From positions 60,001-124,000 of the forward strand of contig JAJOZX010001002.1 in assembly GCA_023014485.1 (NCBI GenBank): 64,000 nt of DNA. Reading direction: 5' to 3'. Shown here in pieces: positions 21,349-31,889 of this stretch. Numbering within the stretch: position 1 is the first letter of the stretch; each line of letters starts with the position of its first letter. The translations under genes were made by a program, and so were the position numbers. The notes under the pieces were generated by a model that saw nothing but the letters and a program-made list of their open reading frames with translations, did not search any database and was not told where the DNA came from. This DNA is from Bathynomus jamesi (Eukaryota > Arthropoda > Malacostraca > Isopoda > Cirolanidae).

Positions 21349-22914
21349 TATATATAACCTTGAAGTACTTTATTGTTTAGTGTAGTCCTTTTTTTCCCTC
21401 TCGGATCTAAATTACACTCAGCGGACAGCTTTTAGAGTATATTTTACTTTGAGCAACAAGCAACACTAAACATTTCGTTGCTCTTCTTGACTTTTTTCAA
21501 CAGTCGTTTATAAATCGGCCTTTTCCAAAGAATATTTTTGCCGTCTGATTTTTTCAGAAATTTCGAAGAAGTCCATGGCAACCGCGTTCTAAGCCAGAAG
21601 ACCAGGCTCAGGTGTAATTGACACGATATCAAAAATAATGTGCAAGGCAGATAGACGAAAGTCGCGCGTTACGTAACAAAAAAAAGTTGCCAATACTTTA
21701 GAATTTTTTCATTAATTTACTAGTAGTTATTAACTAAATAAATATAAATAAATAGCGTAAAAATTTATTTTAAAGGTGTATGTAGTTATTGGCTAAACTA
21801 AAAATTCAAATGCTCAAAAGAAAAAATTACTGAAGCAAAATTTACGACCAGATAAAAAGAATTTTTGGGAAACATCGTCTCTCTCTGGCTAAATTTTCGT
21901 GGCGAGACTAAAAAAATAACGTTACTTGATGAAGTTTCAATGACGAAAGATAACTAATACTCTTTTTTAATTATCTTTCATTTATTCAAACATTACGCTG
22001 GTATTAAGTAATTTGCATTAGCTACTTTTAATCGTTACAGATAAAGCTGAGAAGCATAAACTGTAATATAGCGTAGGAATTGGGGTAATAATAAAAAGAT
22101 AAGCAAGAAGCAAGATGATGATACGATGTTCACTGGTCATTCGGTTGTAATGCATGACTCGTGACTCCAGTAACTTTTATGATTTGGGGGTGGGTGGGAG
22201 GGAGCTCGCTTCCATCTTTGGTCGTAACAAGACAACACTTAGTTTGGTATAGTAGAATTTTGGTTGTGGATTAAAAGAGTGATGTACAGTATAATGTAAA
22301 TTCCATATTTGATGTTTCGCAAAATTTTACGTTGAAAAACCTTAATTGTACGCAGTGTCACTGTTTAAGGCGTAAGACAATAGTCCAATTTTTTAATATC
22401 AACGCATAGTGTCCCTTTCGCATTACTTCACATGAATCCTATTTACCCCTCACACCCCTCGTCACTCTCCCCCTCTAAGCCATGTCCCTTTCCCTTCTTC
22501 GGCTCGCATTATTCATTCCAAATCCCTCCAAATCAGATCTTCGTTTCCTCTGACAAAATATCATTCGAGAACGTCAGACTTTTCTTCGCTCGAACTGCTA
22601 CGGCGAAAGGCAATCGCTCATTCTCCAAAAGCCTTTCCGTCGTTGTGCTGTCGTTTCTTACGTCATTCCTCGGGCAAATTTGATTGAAATGTGTAGTTTT
22701 AATTCCAAAATATCTTCCTTCAAATTATTGTTTATTTTCAATCATTGGTTTGGCATTTCCTTTTCAAGGATAGAAAAAGGTAAACGAGTGAACGTGTTAT
22801 TCCTCAAATCCTTCGGGAGAAGCTTATTTTATTAACCGAGGAAGTAAATCGCTTCAGAGCAAACCTCATTAAAGGATTGCCTTCGCTCACAGGTGGGGAA
22901 AATTCTTTAAATTC

Positions 22915-22918
<4 letters not shown>
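21349..22918. other. Unassigned AT-rich sequence
   Basis: No gene or mobile element recognised. Frames at 21444-21632 (-) and 22432-22683 (+) lack motifs. Confidence 0.5.
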
Positions 22919-22973
<55 letters not shown>

Positions 22974-22979
22974 ATATAC
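22919..22979. repeat. (TA)n microsatellite
   Basis: TA array with one TTA slip immediately left of the fold-back mariner. Confidence 0.95.
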
Positions 22980-22986
22980 ATACACA

Positions 22987-23693
22987 CGAGGTGTGATCAA
23001 AAAGCTTGGTAAATAGTTCCGCAACTAATGAACGCGTGTCACTAGGTGATGTCAGTGTGTATGGCTGATGACGTCACCTTGGCCGCTTGCCAGATGCCAA
23101 CAAACACCATTCAACTACGCACCAGTGCTGTCATTGCTTTGTGTGAGGGCGTTTTTGTGGCGTCTGGCGATTTTGCAGAAAATGTCGAAATTTGAGCAGC
23201 GTGCAAACATCAAATTTTGTTTTAAACTTGGTAAGACGGCTGCAGAAACGCACGGAATGCTTGCAGCTGTCTACGGAGATGAAGTTGTTACAAACAATAC
23301 TGTTTGCAAGTGGTTTGGAAAGTTTCGAGAAGGAAATGAGTCTTTGGGAGATGATGAAAGAAGTGGTTGTCCGTCCGTCTTGTTTGTAACAACTTCATCT
23401 CCGTAGACAGTTGCAAGCATTCCGTGCGTTTCTGTAGCCATCTTACCAAGTTTAAAACAAAATTTGATGTTTGCACGCTGCTCAAATTTCGACATTTTCT
23501 GCAAAATCGCCAGATGCCACATAAACGCCCTCACACAGAGCAATGACACGGCGCACTGGTGCGTAGTTGAATGGTGTTTGTTGGTATCTGGCAAGCGGCC
23601 AAGGTGACGTCATCAGCCATACACACTGACATCACCTAGTGACACGCGTTCATTCGTTGCGGGACTATTTACCTAATTTTTTAATCACACCTC

Positions 23694-23694
<1 letters not shown>
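22987..23694. mobile_element. Fold-back mariner (SETMAR/Mos-like N-terminus duplicated in inverse)
   Basis: The ends CGAGGTGTGATCAAAAAGC and the inverse CACACCTCG are mariner-type. Arms of about 309 bp (22987-23295 and 23386-23694) are nearly identical inverted copies, including the start codon region of a transposase. The left arm plus loop reads FEQRANIKFCFKLGKTAAET, then NTVCKWFGKFREGNESLGDD and ERSGCPS, the helix-turn-helix part of mariner transposases. The catalytic domain is absent. The transcript of either strand would form a long hairpin. Confidence 0.9.

Positions 23695-23733
<39 letters not shown>
23695..23733. repeat. (TA)n microsatellite
   Basis: TA array immediately right of the fold-back mariner. 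Confidence 0.95.
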
Positions 23734-23736
<3 letters not shown>

Positions 23737-24302
23737 TTCTGTAAATATGAAATTAGATTAACGTTTCATTTCGTTTGGAATACTAATTTATTTAGTTAAA
23801 ATACTGACGCGTTTATATTACCAGAAAGGATATTTATTTATTATTTTAATTTATTTAAAAATTAAAAATAAAATGAGCAATATTTCGTTTTCAAACATTT
23901 TTAATATCACGCTGTGACTTCGCTTTTGATCAAGCAGTTGTATAATTTGGTAACCCAAAAGTTTTGGTTTGCAAACTGCGCACTTTCAGCTGAAAGAAAG
24001 TGTGGTAAAAGTTTGGTGAAAAATATTCATTTCCTTATATTAATGAAAACTATTAATTATATTTAATATTTTTTGGTAAAAAAATCATTAAATATTTCGA
24101 AGAACTTATAATAGTGTTTAATTAAACTTGAATTAGATAACTATGGGTATGTGCTCTAATTAATATAACTTAAGATTTAGGAAAATGTAACGTTAATAGA
24201 ATTTAGCGTATATATATAAAATGAACTATTCTGTTAATGTAACAATAATGTTTGAAGTTACATTAACTACTGCTCAGTGAGTAACACCATTTCCCTGTAA
24301 GC

Positions 24303-24491
24303 CAGCGGTTCTGAACATTTTTCTTCCGTACCCTTGAACTCTTTGAAGGGTTTTTCTGGATTTTCGAGAGGCATAGAGAATTTTTACTTTCTTTACGACC
24401 ATGTGACTCGTGACCGTTTGTTAATCGTATATAAAATTAAAAGGGTTATATTGTCAGGAACCCGTCGCGTACCCCCGGTTCAGAACCACTG
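24303..24491. mobile_element. hAT-type MITE with exact 8-bp duplication
   Basis: 189 bp with ends CAGCGGTTCTGAAC and GTTCAGAACCACTG, flanked by a perfect CTGTAAGC duplication (24295-24302 and 24492-24499). End sequence and duplication length both fit hAT. No coding capacity. Confidence 0.88.
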
Positions 24492-24499
24492 CTGTAAGC

Positions 24500-24947
24500 G
24501 AAGTGAAGTCACTGATGTTGAGATTTCGATTTTCGACTCCCGCTGCTGGTGGTAATGATAATCCGCGAGTTACCGCAATGGGTCTCATTAGTTGACTTGA
24601 GCCTCTGGGCCTTCTGGCCTTACTGAATGATTATTATTATTATTATTATTATTATTTATATTAACTGATTCTCATCGCAGCGCAGCGGGACAAGATACAG
24701 TTCAGTGATTAAAATTGAAATGAGCGGCTCCAGTTGTCTAAGCAATAAGATTTTTCATAAAAAATAGTTCACAATATTTGCAGTAGGTAGTGCCACTTAC
24801 TCTCGTGTTCTACCTAATTTTTTCTACACGCTTCTGATAAGATGGGTACCACTTTTAGTTTGAGCTTAAAAGAAAACGTTGAATTACCCCTTTTCATGCA
24901 ATAACAAAATTTCCTTGGAATATTTTTAACGCTCCAAATATATTAAT
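24500..24947. other. Unassigned sequence with (ATT)n
   Basis: A trinucleotide ATT array lies near 24630-24657; nothing else is recognised. Confidence 0.5.
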
Positions 24948-25177
24948 TGAGGCCCTCCTAGAAAGAAGTAGCTAAGCGACAAAAGTAAAAAACGCCACAA
25001 AACACAAAGTTGTACCAAATTTGAAAGTGCCATAACTTTTCAACTTTTGAAGATATTTTGACGAAATATCTTCTAAAGTTAAAAAGTTATGGCACTTTCA
25101 AATTTGGTGGAACATTAACTGCGTTTTCTGGCGGTGTTTTTACTTTGTCGCTTAACCACTTCCTAGGAGGGCCTCGC
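24948..25177. mobile_element. Palindromic MITE, family P, copy 1
   Basis: The ends are TGAGGCCCTCCTAGAAAG and an inverse ending TAGGAGGGCCTCG. Nearly the whole element is inverted around about 25061, with shared blocks GTGCCATAACTTTT and CAAATTTG. Other copies are at 27711-27840 and 48164-48282. Confidence 0.82.
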
Positions 25178-25689
25178 ATACGCTGATAAATTCCTCTCGA
25201 GTCTGTCCCTTAAAATGGCGCCTTTTTCCTTCGCTAATTTGCTATTGATGTTACGCAATCAATTTCCAAAGAGTGGTTTTCTCTGTGAAGTTCCATCAGC
25301 CAGGGTACCATTCACGTTTATATAAATATTTGCATCCGAATTGTGCGGAACTAAGTGTATTTTGTTATTTCGTGTGTAAACATAATACTGGAATAGATAA
25401 AAAATAGATAGGAATAAGCATACTTCAACTACATTACTTGCCAGTGAATACAAAATCACACACAAATGTCAATATTCTGTAAGTCTGTGAATGTGATGTT
25501 TCGCTTGAACTATTTACATTTTTATGCCTTATGTATTGTGTTCTTTTTCTGAATAAAGATTGTTCATTTGTTTTCGTAAATATTCTTTTTCGCAGTGTCA
25601 GGTTTGACTTAACATTTTCTCTCTCATTTGAATAATCAGTGGGAAAAGTCATGGAATTCCTTTTCTTCGCTACATTTTATCACGACTGC
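25178..25689. other. Unassigned sequence
   Basis: No gene or element recognised. Confidence 0.5.
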
Positions 25690-25868
25690 ATATGATAATA
25701 AAAACCCACTCCAATAGACAGAGTTTATTTCCACAACAGTTTCGATGCCCACTGGCATCCTCTTCGGGTGGATACAGATTCGTTTTTCTGTATCCACCCG
25801 AAGAGGATGCCAGTAGGCATCGAAACTGTTGTGGAAATAAACTCTGTCTATTAGAGTGGGTTTTTATT
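25690..25868. repeat. Penelope-type palindrome with hammerhead-like core
   Basis: Inverted arms of about 83 bp (AATAAAAACCCACTC at the outside) centre on about 25780. On the plus strand the right arm holds CCGAAGA (25798-25804), an extra G, a 6-bp stem GATGCC/GGCATC with a 4-nt loop, then GAAAC (25822-25826). The left arm holds the same core inverted. The layout matches the other Penelope-derived palindromes, but no Penelope coding sequence is attached. Confidence 0.7.
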
Positions 25869-26934
25869 ATATTTTGACCTTCACGTAGAAAAAAGTGAAG
25901 TTTTTTGCACGACTGCATAGTTTACTGAAAGCGGTGTCCATGGGAGTTCGTCGGCGTTTTCATTCTCTCTCTACAATCTATTTTCACTAATTCCCCATGA
26001 TTCACCGCTATTATAAAGGATTTTTATGGTTGGGAAAAGACCCAATGCGCCATAAAATGAACAAATCCATATTACACTTCAGCATTAAAACGAAATCGCT
26101 CAGAAGAGCCAAATTTCTATCCTGACTAATCCTACGAAGACTAAAATTTTCATTTTTTTTTATGCAGGAAGGATGGGTGAAAAGCGAGCGCCCCGCAAAA
26201 ATGTCCCCTCCCCCAAAGAAAGAGGAGAAGAGAGGCAAAATCAAGGTTCAGAATATTAAACTCAGCACGGTTTTATTAGAATTCCTCTTAACATATATGT
26301 ATAGGAAAGGGATTCTGCAATGTTGATTCAAAATTAGCCCATAAGGTTTAATTAATAGAAACGCGACCGACTGTTAGCGCAACTCACGTGTCCGCCATCA
26401 CATCCATTAAGGTATTATACACAGTGCATAACATGAAAGATAAAACAACGAAAGATAGTTACTATGCATGGAAGAAATCCAATATTAAAGTTTCACTTTG
26501 TTTGCCGTAAAATAAAGCCGTTTTTGAGTATCTCAGGTGTTACAAGTGCTCCGAATTCCTCTTCCCTCGTCCGTTATATTTTACTCTTCAATTAACTGTT
26601 GTGACTGAAGTTGTGAAGGAAAAAATTTGATTAAATTCTTAGGGTTGAAGGACGGCGCAGTAGCATAGAATTTCGCGTTCTCATAATATATGAACGTCAT
26701 GCGAGCGAAGAAGCAAAGTTTATGATTAGATACATCGGTTGATAGATATACCTCATCAGAACATGGAATTCGCGAGAGAAATTAGATGTTTGTTTCATCA
26801 CTATAAATTTTATATAAAATCGCTTCTACGTTAACTCTGCGCAATATTGATTACAATTATAAGCCCCTTTATACAGATTGACTGGAAGTTTGGAACAACG
26901 TTCCACGATGCGTTTTGAGCAAGACTCGGGTCGC
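25869..26934. other. Unassigned sequence
   Basis: No gene or mobile element recognised on either strand. Confidence 0.5.
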
Positions 26935-27245
26935 TGCATCAAAGGTTAAGGGCCAAATGGAGGTACACGCCATAACTTTTGAATCACTCAACATAAATTG
27001 ATGAAACTTCACACATACATGGATCATTACAGCACGATATGTTACGAACAAGCATCAAATCCCTGCATCAAAAGTGAAGGTCACAAATAGAGGCCAAAGG
27101 TCGAATGAAACTTTTTGTGTCCTTGCCGTAACTTTTGAGCCGCTCAACATAATTGATGAAACTTCATACACATATGTATCATCACAAGACGTTGTCGCGA
27201 CGAAAATGGAGTTTTTGCACCAAATGTCAAGGCTACAAATATAGG
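26935..27245. repeat. Imperfect tandem repeat, unit about 120 bp
   Basis: Two and a half units share ACTTTTGA(A/G)(T/C)C(A/G)CTCAACATA, GATGAAACTTCA and GCATCAAA(G/A)G, with a diverged third unit. Minus-strand frames across it are products of the repeat. Confidence 0.65.
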
Positions 27246-27710
27246 AGGGGTACATTGATGACGTTCCGACATCGTTCTTGTTAGTTCTGACGAAATCCAT
27301 TTTACGTGTCTTTATTGTTATTTTTACCTAATTTATATTTTAAAACTTAATTCACTGAAGGTCCGTTTTCTCAAGTTCAATGATCGTTTTTAACGGAGAC
27401 ATAATTTTACTATTTGGTATAAATAGTAATTATTTTTACAAATCAAATGTATCATACAATATACAAGTTATTCACATATTTTACTTCTTGAATAAATTTT
27501 ATTTATAACTGTAGCATTTCTTTTATTATTTTAACTTAATCATTAATAAAATTCCAGAGATATCGCTCATAAATTCATTACGTTCCTTCAGAATTGTTTT
27601 TCCCATTTTTCCTACTTTTTCTGGAATATTCAATTCCGAGAACGGCTATTTGGGGGTGAAACTCATTTATTTTTCATTTTACATAATATCATGTATAAAA
27701 TATCCCACTA
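27246..27710. other. Unassigned AT-rich sequence
   Basis: Nothing recognised. Confidence 0.5.
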
Positions 27711-27840
27711 TATGAGACCCTCCTAGGAAGAAGTGGCTAAGCGACAAAAGTAAAAAACGCAGCTAAAGTTGTACCAAATTTGAAATTTTCTGGCGTTTTT
27801 TACTTTTATCGTTCAGCCACTTTTACCTAGGAGAGCCTCA
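27711..27840. mobile_element. Palindromic MITE, family P, copy 2 (shortened)
   Basis: 130 bp with ends TGAGACCCTCCTAGGAAG and ACCTAGGAGAGCCTCA. The interior is shorter than copy 1 but keeps AAAGTAAAAAACGC near one end and its inverse near the other. Confidence 0.8.
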
Positions 27841-28367
27841 TATATAAATGAAATTCGTGTTAAGAAAGTTAATTCTGAAGTTAACACTTTTATTTTGTAG
27901 ACTAAGCGTACACTCTTACAGAAAGTGTTGGAAATGCGAACCCTGAGAATCAATACATTTTTGTGCTCGTGTTATCATATTCAAGTACACCTGACGCAAA
28001 GCGGTGTCTGCAAGAAATTTTTATTTATTTTTTTACTTCCCATACTCCAGCGGGCCGGTTTTAAGTGGAACACCCGTTAGTAGTTTTAATTATTTAATCC
28101 TTTCGTTCACGAATATATTTTCTTTAAACCAAACAATATAATAAGATTTATTGTCATTGAAAATCAAATCTTTTAGCAACTTGTAACTTACAATACAAAC
28201 ATTTTCGGTTCCTTTTCCCACAACTAAACTAAACATATGGAAACGTTGCATTTTGGTACTATGATATACTGTATATTATTACCTCCGATGGGACATTACA
28301 GTACCACTGTGACTGAAAAGGTTATTAATGGTTCACGTCTTATCTTCCACCATTTAGAGTTAAAATA

Positions 28368-28372
<5 letters not shown>
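27841..28372. other. Unassigned AT-rich sequence
   Basis: Nothing recognised. Confidence 0.5.

Positions 28373-28429
<57 letters not shown>
28373..28429. repeat. (TA)n microsatellite
   Basis: About 28 TA units left of the S3 tail. Confidence 0.96.
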
Positions 28430-28432
<3 letters not shown>

Positions 28433-28705
28433 AGCAAGGGGGTTCTAAGCTCGTGCTCTTGAGTGCTCTTTGTGCTCGTTTGTACGTGCTTGTTCCTGGA
28501 GGTTTCACGTGCGCCCTCCCGGCCCTAGCACCCAAGGATGATGGGGCTCGACCCTGCAGTCCTTGTCATCTTTGGTCTTTTTCCACTTCGACTGTCCCCT
28601 CCACCCTTTCTTTTTCCTCTGTCTTTCCTCTCCCTTTTTCTTTGTTTTTCCGCTGAGATATGCCCTTTTAAATAGAGGCGAATCGGTTCTTCCTGAACTT
28701 GAAAA
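28430..28705 (+). repeat. Retroelement tail S3, copy 2
   Basis: Nearly identical to 11613-11895, from CAAGGGGGTTCTAAGCTCG to CGGTTCTTCCTGAACTTG, followed by an A tract of about 22 and TA repeats. Confidence 0.7.
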
Positions 28706-28706
28706 A

Positions 28707-28739
<33 letters not shown>

Positions 28740-28740
<1 letters not shown>

Positions 28741-28916
28741 TATGAAAATTATTTCACGAAGGTAACACGTGAAAAATATTTATGATGAATAAAACCACGA
28801 AGGAAAGGAAACACAAAATGGTGCTCAAGCGCTTTCGTCTAATGACATCCTGAGGATGTCATTAGACGAAAGCGCTTGAGCACCATTTTGTGTTTCCTTT
28901 CCTTCGTGGTTTTATT

Positions 28917-28921
<5 letters not shown>
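28740..28921. repeat. Penelope-type palindrome with hammerhead-like core
   Basis: Perfect inverted arms from ATGATGAATAAAACCACG (28785) to CGTGGTTTTATTCATCAT (28921). The axis is at 28851-28852, in GACATCCTGAGGATGTC. On the plus strand CTGAGGA (28850-28856), one T, a GTC/GAC stem with loop ATTA, then GAAA (28868-28871) and GCGC follow. The opposite strand reads the same. A (TA)n array follows at 28922-28966. Confidence 0.72.

Positions 28922-28966
<45 letters not shown>
28922..28966. repeat. (TA)n microsatellite
   Basis: About 22 TA units. Confidence 0.95.
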
Positions 28967-28973
<7 letters not shown>

Positions 28974-29345
28974 GCTTTTTTATCGATTGGTTGCAATGCA
29001 TACAAATAAAGGACTGTTTTTATTTTTAAAATTTTAGAAACTTACATTATTAATATTAACATTTCAAAGAAATGTTCTTTTTTCAACGTTAAGTTCGTAA
29101 CTTTAGAATAGTTTTTCATTTAGTGATGGAAAAAAACTTTGAGAATTAATTTTTTTTTTTTTTTTTTTTTTTTTATAAGTAAGACTATAAGACCCTAGAC
29201 TTTTCTCACTGTGGTTTGCCAGTAGTCTGACCTCCGTGTGAAGAGAAACCGACGCATGGAATATCTGCAAAGTGTATATTTTGACTCTTTCTTGTAAAGG
29301 GGGGCATTTTTGCGGGCACCAGCCCTTGGCCCCTCCTTTCGGCAT
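28967..29345. other. Unassigned sequence with a poly-T tract
   Basis: A T run of about 25 at 29150-29174 may be the inverted A tail of a retroelement, but the adjoining sequence is not recognised. Confidence 0.4.

Positions 29346-29396
<51 letters not shown>
29346..29396. repeat. (TA)n microsatellite
   Basis: TA array that served as the target of the mariner at 29397. Confidence 0.93.
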
Positions 29397-29399
<3 letters not shown>

Positions 29400-30154
29400 G
29401 GTGGGCCGTAAGTTTCCATACATAGGAAAAATAAACATTTTGTTATGGACAACCATTTTTATTTATATAATATGCTCTACATGGTTGCCATTGTTTTGAA
29501 AACACATTTCAATACGTGTTCCCCACTGTTGATGAACACGCATTAGCACAGTTGACGTTATGCTTGTAATGGCGTTGGTGATACGTTCCTTTAGATGATT
29601 TATGTCTCGTATCTTTTCCTGATACACCATGGCCTTCAAGTGCCCCCAAAGATAGAAATCAAGGGGGGGGAGATCTGGGGATCTGGGAGGCCACTCCACA
29701 GGACCACGCCGACCAATCCAAGCATCCGGAAACTGCTGATCCAAATACCGACGCACGTGAAGACCATAATGAGGTGGAGCTCCATCTTGCTGGAAGTAAA
29801 CTGGGAAGTTACCTTCCTCGTTTAGCAGGGATGGGAAAATCTCTTCTTGCAACATGTTAAGATACCTTTCGGCATTAAGATTTCCACTGACAAAAATTGG
29901 TCCAATAATTCTGTCACCCCATATCCCGGCCCACACCATCACTTTACCGGCACCTTGCATCTTCGTCGGACTCAGCCAGTTAGGGTTAGCATTACTCCAA
30001 TAACGTATGTTTTGCTGATTAACCTCTCCATTGACGTAAAAATTTGCTTCATCAGTAAACAAGATCTTACGTCAAACGCATATTCTTAGGGTATCTGAAA
30101 CATAAAAACAAACGTTTAATTTTTCCTATGTATGGAAACTTACGGCCCACCCTG
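29397..30154 (-). mobile_element. Mariner-type element, family M-B, N-terminally deleted
   Basis: 758 bp with inverted ends CAGGGTGGGCCGTAAGTTTC and ATACATAGGAAAAAT in both orientations, flanked by TA. It carries one long minus-strand frame for the catalytic part of the transposase. The 5' half of the gene is missing, so it is non-autonomous. Confidence 0.88.
29463..30062 (-). pseudogene. Tc1/mariner-superfamily transposase, catalytic domain
   Basis: A 199-codon frame without internal stops. It begins at [12 protein letters not shown] (first catalytic D within FTDE), followed by [35 protein letters not shown] (second D) and [18 protein letters not shown] (third D). I count 36 residues between the second and third aspartates. 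The helix-turn-helix DNA-binding half, normally about 120 residues, is absent. The frame ends close to the right-hand inverted repeat, as usual in this group. Confidence 0.88.
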
Positions 30155-30164
30155 TATATATATA

Positions 30165-30229
30165 TATAAGCAAACAACCACAGGTTGTTTGCTTATTAAT
30201 AAGATCACGTGTTATTTTGTGATTTTAGT

Positions 30230-30234
<5 letters not shown>
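30165..30234. repeat. Small inverted fragment of a Penelope-type tail
   Basis: ATAAGCAAACAACCACA is the inverse of TGTGGTTGTTTGCTTAT at 30591-30609 and is itself folded back (CACAGGTTGTTTGCTTAT). Confidence 0.55.

Positions 30235-30285
<51 letters not shown>
30235..30285. repeat. (TA)n microsatellite
   Basis: About 25 TA units. A second array follows at 30456-30517, beyond a stretch containing R1. Confidence 0.95.
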
Positions 30286-30291
<6 letters not shown>

Positions 30292-30404
30292 AATGTAATG
30301 TGTGTGTGTACGAAATCCTCGTCAGTACTTTGACCCTGTATTGGCAATGCTGCTGCAAGCTGCTAGTACCCTAAAATGAGGGTATGGCCGGAATGGTGCC
30401 CGTC

Positions 30405-30452
30405 CGTCATATGATCTTAGATGTTGCGAAGGAGGTTAAACAATCCCCTCAT

Positions 30453-30455
<3 letters not shown>
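30405..30455 (+). repeat. Interspersed repeat R1, copy 2 (partial)
   Basis: Contains AGATGTTGCGAAGGAGGTTA, matching the 46290-46450 copy. Confidence 0.5.

Positions 30456-30517
<62 letters not shown>
30456..30517. repeat. (TA)n microsatellite
   Basis: About 30 TA units left of a Penelope-type end. Confidence 0.95.
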
Positions 30518-30520
<3 letters not shown>

Positions 30521-30610
30521 CTTGTTGTTCCTTGAAGATGTGAATATATCACGAAAGCGCTCGGATTTCGTGTTTCTTTTTCCTTTTCCTTGTGGTTGTT
30601 TGCTTATATA
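30518..30610 (+). repeat. Penelope-type end with hammerhead-like core
   Basis: TTGAAGA (30532-30538), one T, a GTGA/TCAC stem with loop ATATA, then GAAA (30553-30556) and GCGC. This is followed by a tail with TTTCCTTTTCCTTGTGG that ends in TA repeats. It is the same architecture as at 28850 but not in a perfect palindrome. Confidence 0.6.
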
Positions 30611-30928
30611 TATATATAGTAACTAACTAGCCCTTGCTAAGATATAGGGAATTTATTTAAATACTTTAAAATATTATTTGTCTTTTCTGACGTATTGAAC
30701 ATTTAGAATCACTTGTGTTTTTACTGATATAAAATTCACCATAGAAATGGGTATTTGTAAAAATCGTGGTGCACGCTGCATTTCAGTCCTAAATCCTTTT
30801 AGCGTCATTCTAAACTGTACTCGGGTCATCGCGTGATAGTTACAGGGAACTGTCGTATTTAATCCATAAATTTTTAAAAACCTTTTAAACGTCCCCTTTA
30901 GTTTTGCTTCCAGAATACATAAATAAAT

Positions 30929-31201
30929 ATGCATCCGAAAATCCAGAAATTGGATTGTTCCGTCTGTGGCTCAAAATATAATCGCGACCTTTTTCTCGAT
31001 ATTGATGGCGACGCACCGATTTGCAGATTTTGTCAAATGAAAGGTTATTTTGGTCAGAAATTAAGCGAATTAAAATTAGAAATCCTTGATCTTATTAGCG
31101 TAAATTTGGAAGTTAACGCGACTGTCACCACGGGTCGCTACATAGTCTGGACGCAAAGGATGGTTTCCCATCCAACTACTATCCAACCCAATGTCGCTTA
31201 A
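30929..31201 (+). CDS. Short frame with a two-CxxC zinc cluster, possibly a CR1-type ORF1 N-terminus
   Basis: A 90-codon frame from an ATG. Residues 8-35 hold LDCSVCGSKYNRDLFLDIDG, then APICRFCQMK, that is two C-x2-C pairs 20-odd residues apart, followed by a helical stretch LSELKLEILDLI. The CR1 ORF1 at 50424 starts similarly (ECFKCKVNHW, then SVCLFCKLRD and a coiled coil). Thus this may be the start of ORF1 of a different, truncated LINE. The rest of an ORF1 is not seen downstream. It could also be a chance frame. Confidence 0.4.
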   Translation: MHPKIQKLDCSVCGSKYNRDLFLDIDGDAPICRFCQMKGYFGQKLSELKLEILDLISVNLEVNATVTTGRYIVWTQRMVSHPTTIQPNVA

Positions 31202-31499
31202 CTTCCCTGATCAATGGGAAACAGTGTTACGACATTGCCTACTACGTAGCCCGCATATTTGGGAATTCCTTTTATCTGACATGGAAGTAATCCATTTATA
31301 AGGTACAGTGAATTAATTCACTCAATTATTGATAATCGATTTTGAAGGGTTTAATTTCTTTTTCCTTTGTTTCAAAATGCGTATTCAAAAGTTCCTCTTT
31401 TTAGCGGAGAAAAGGTGGAAACTTATTCGAGAGAAAAAATTCTCTTTGTATGTAGATTAAAGGAAAAGCGTATTTGAAAGGGGAATCTGTGTATCCCCT

Positions 31500-31539
<40 letters not shown>

Positions 31540-31714
31540 TGGGGAAATTTTCTTTTCTTTTTTGTTTCTTGTTAATCGCTTCTTTCAATGCTCGAAACAC
31601 CTCTAAACACGCTGTATCATCATTCGACGAGAAGCTCTTGTTGAAGGATTGGAACGAGCGGGCATCGCTCCACCAATAAACTTAGCAAACGCAGAAGTCC
31701 CAAAATGTTTTGAG
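31202..31714. other. Unassigned sequence with a 33-base poly-T tract
   Basis: T homopolymer at about 31504-31536. No recognisable gene. Confidence 0.5.
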
Positions 31715-31805
31715 GTTTGTTTATTCCTTCGTAACGGCAAAGGTCACACGACGAAAGGGACCTAAACTTTACGTGGGATCCGAAACGCCTAAACTCCATA
31801 TCACA
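31715..31805 (-). repeat. Interspersed repeat R1, copy 3
   Basis: Shares CCTTCGTAACGGCAAAGGTC and GGGATCCGAA with copy 1 at 545-660. Confidence 0.5.
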
Positions 31806-31889
31806 TGACCGTTTGTTGCCGTTTTTCATCACTGAATTGTATCCCACTTAAAATCGATCGTAGCCGTTAATGTATTAATCGGTGTTTGA

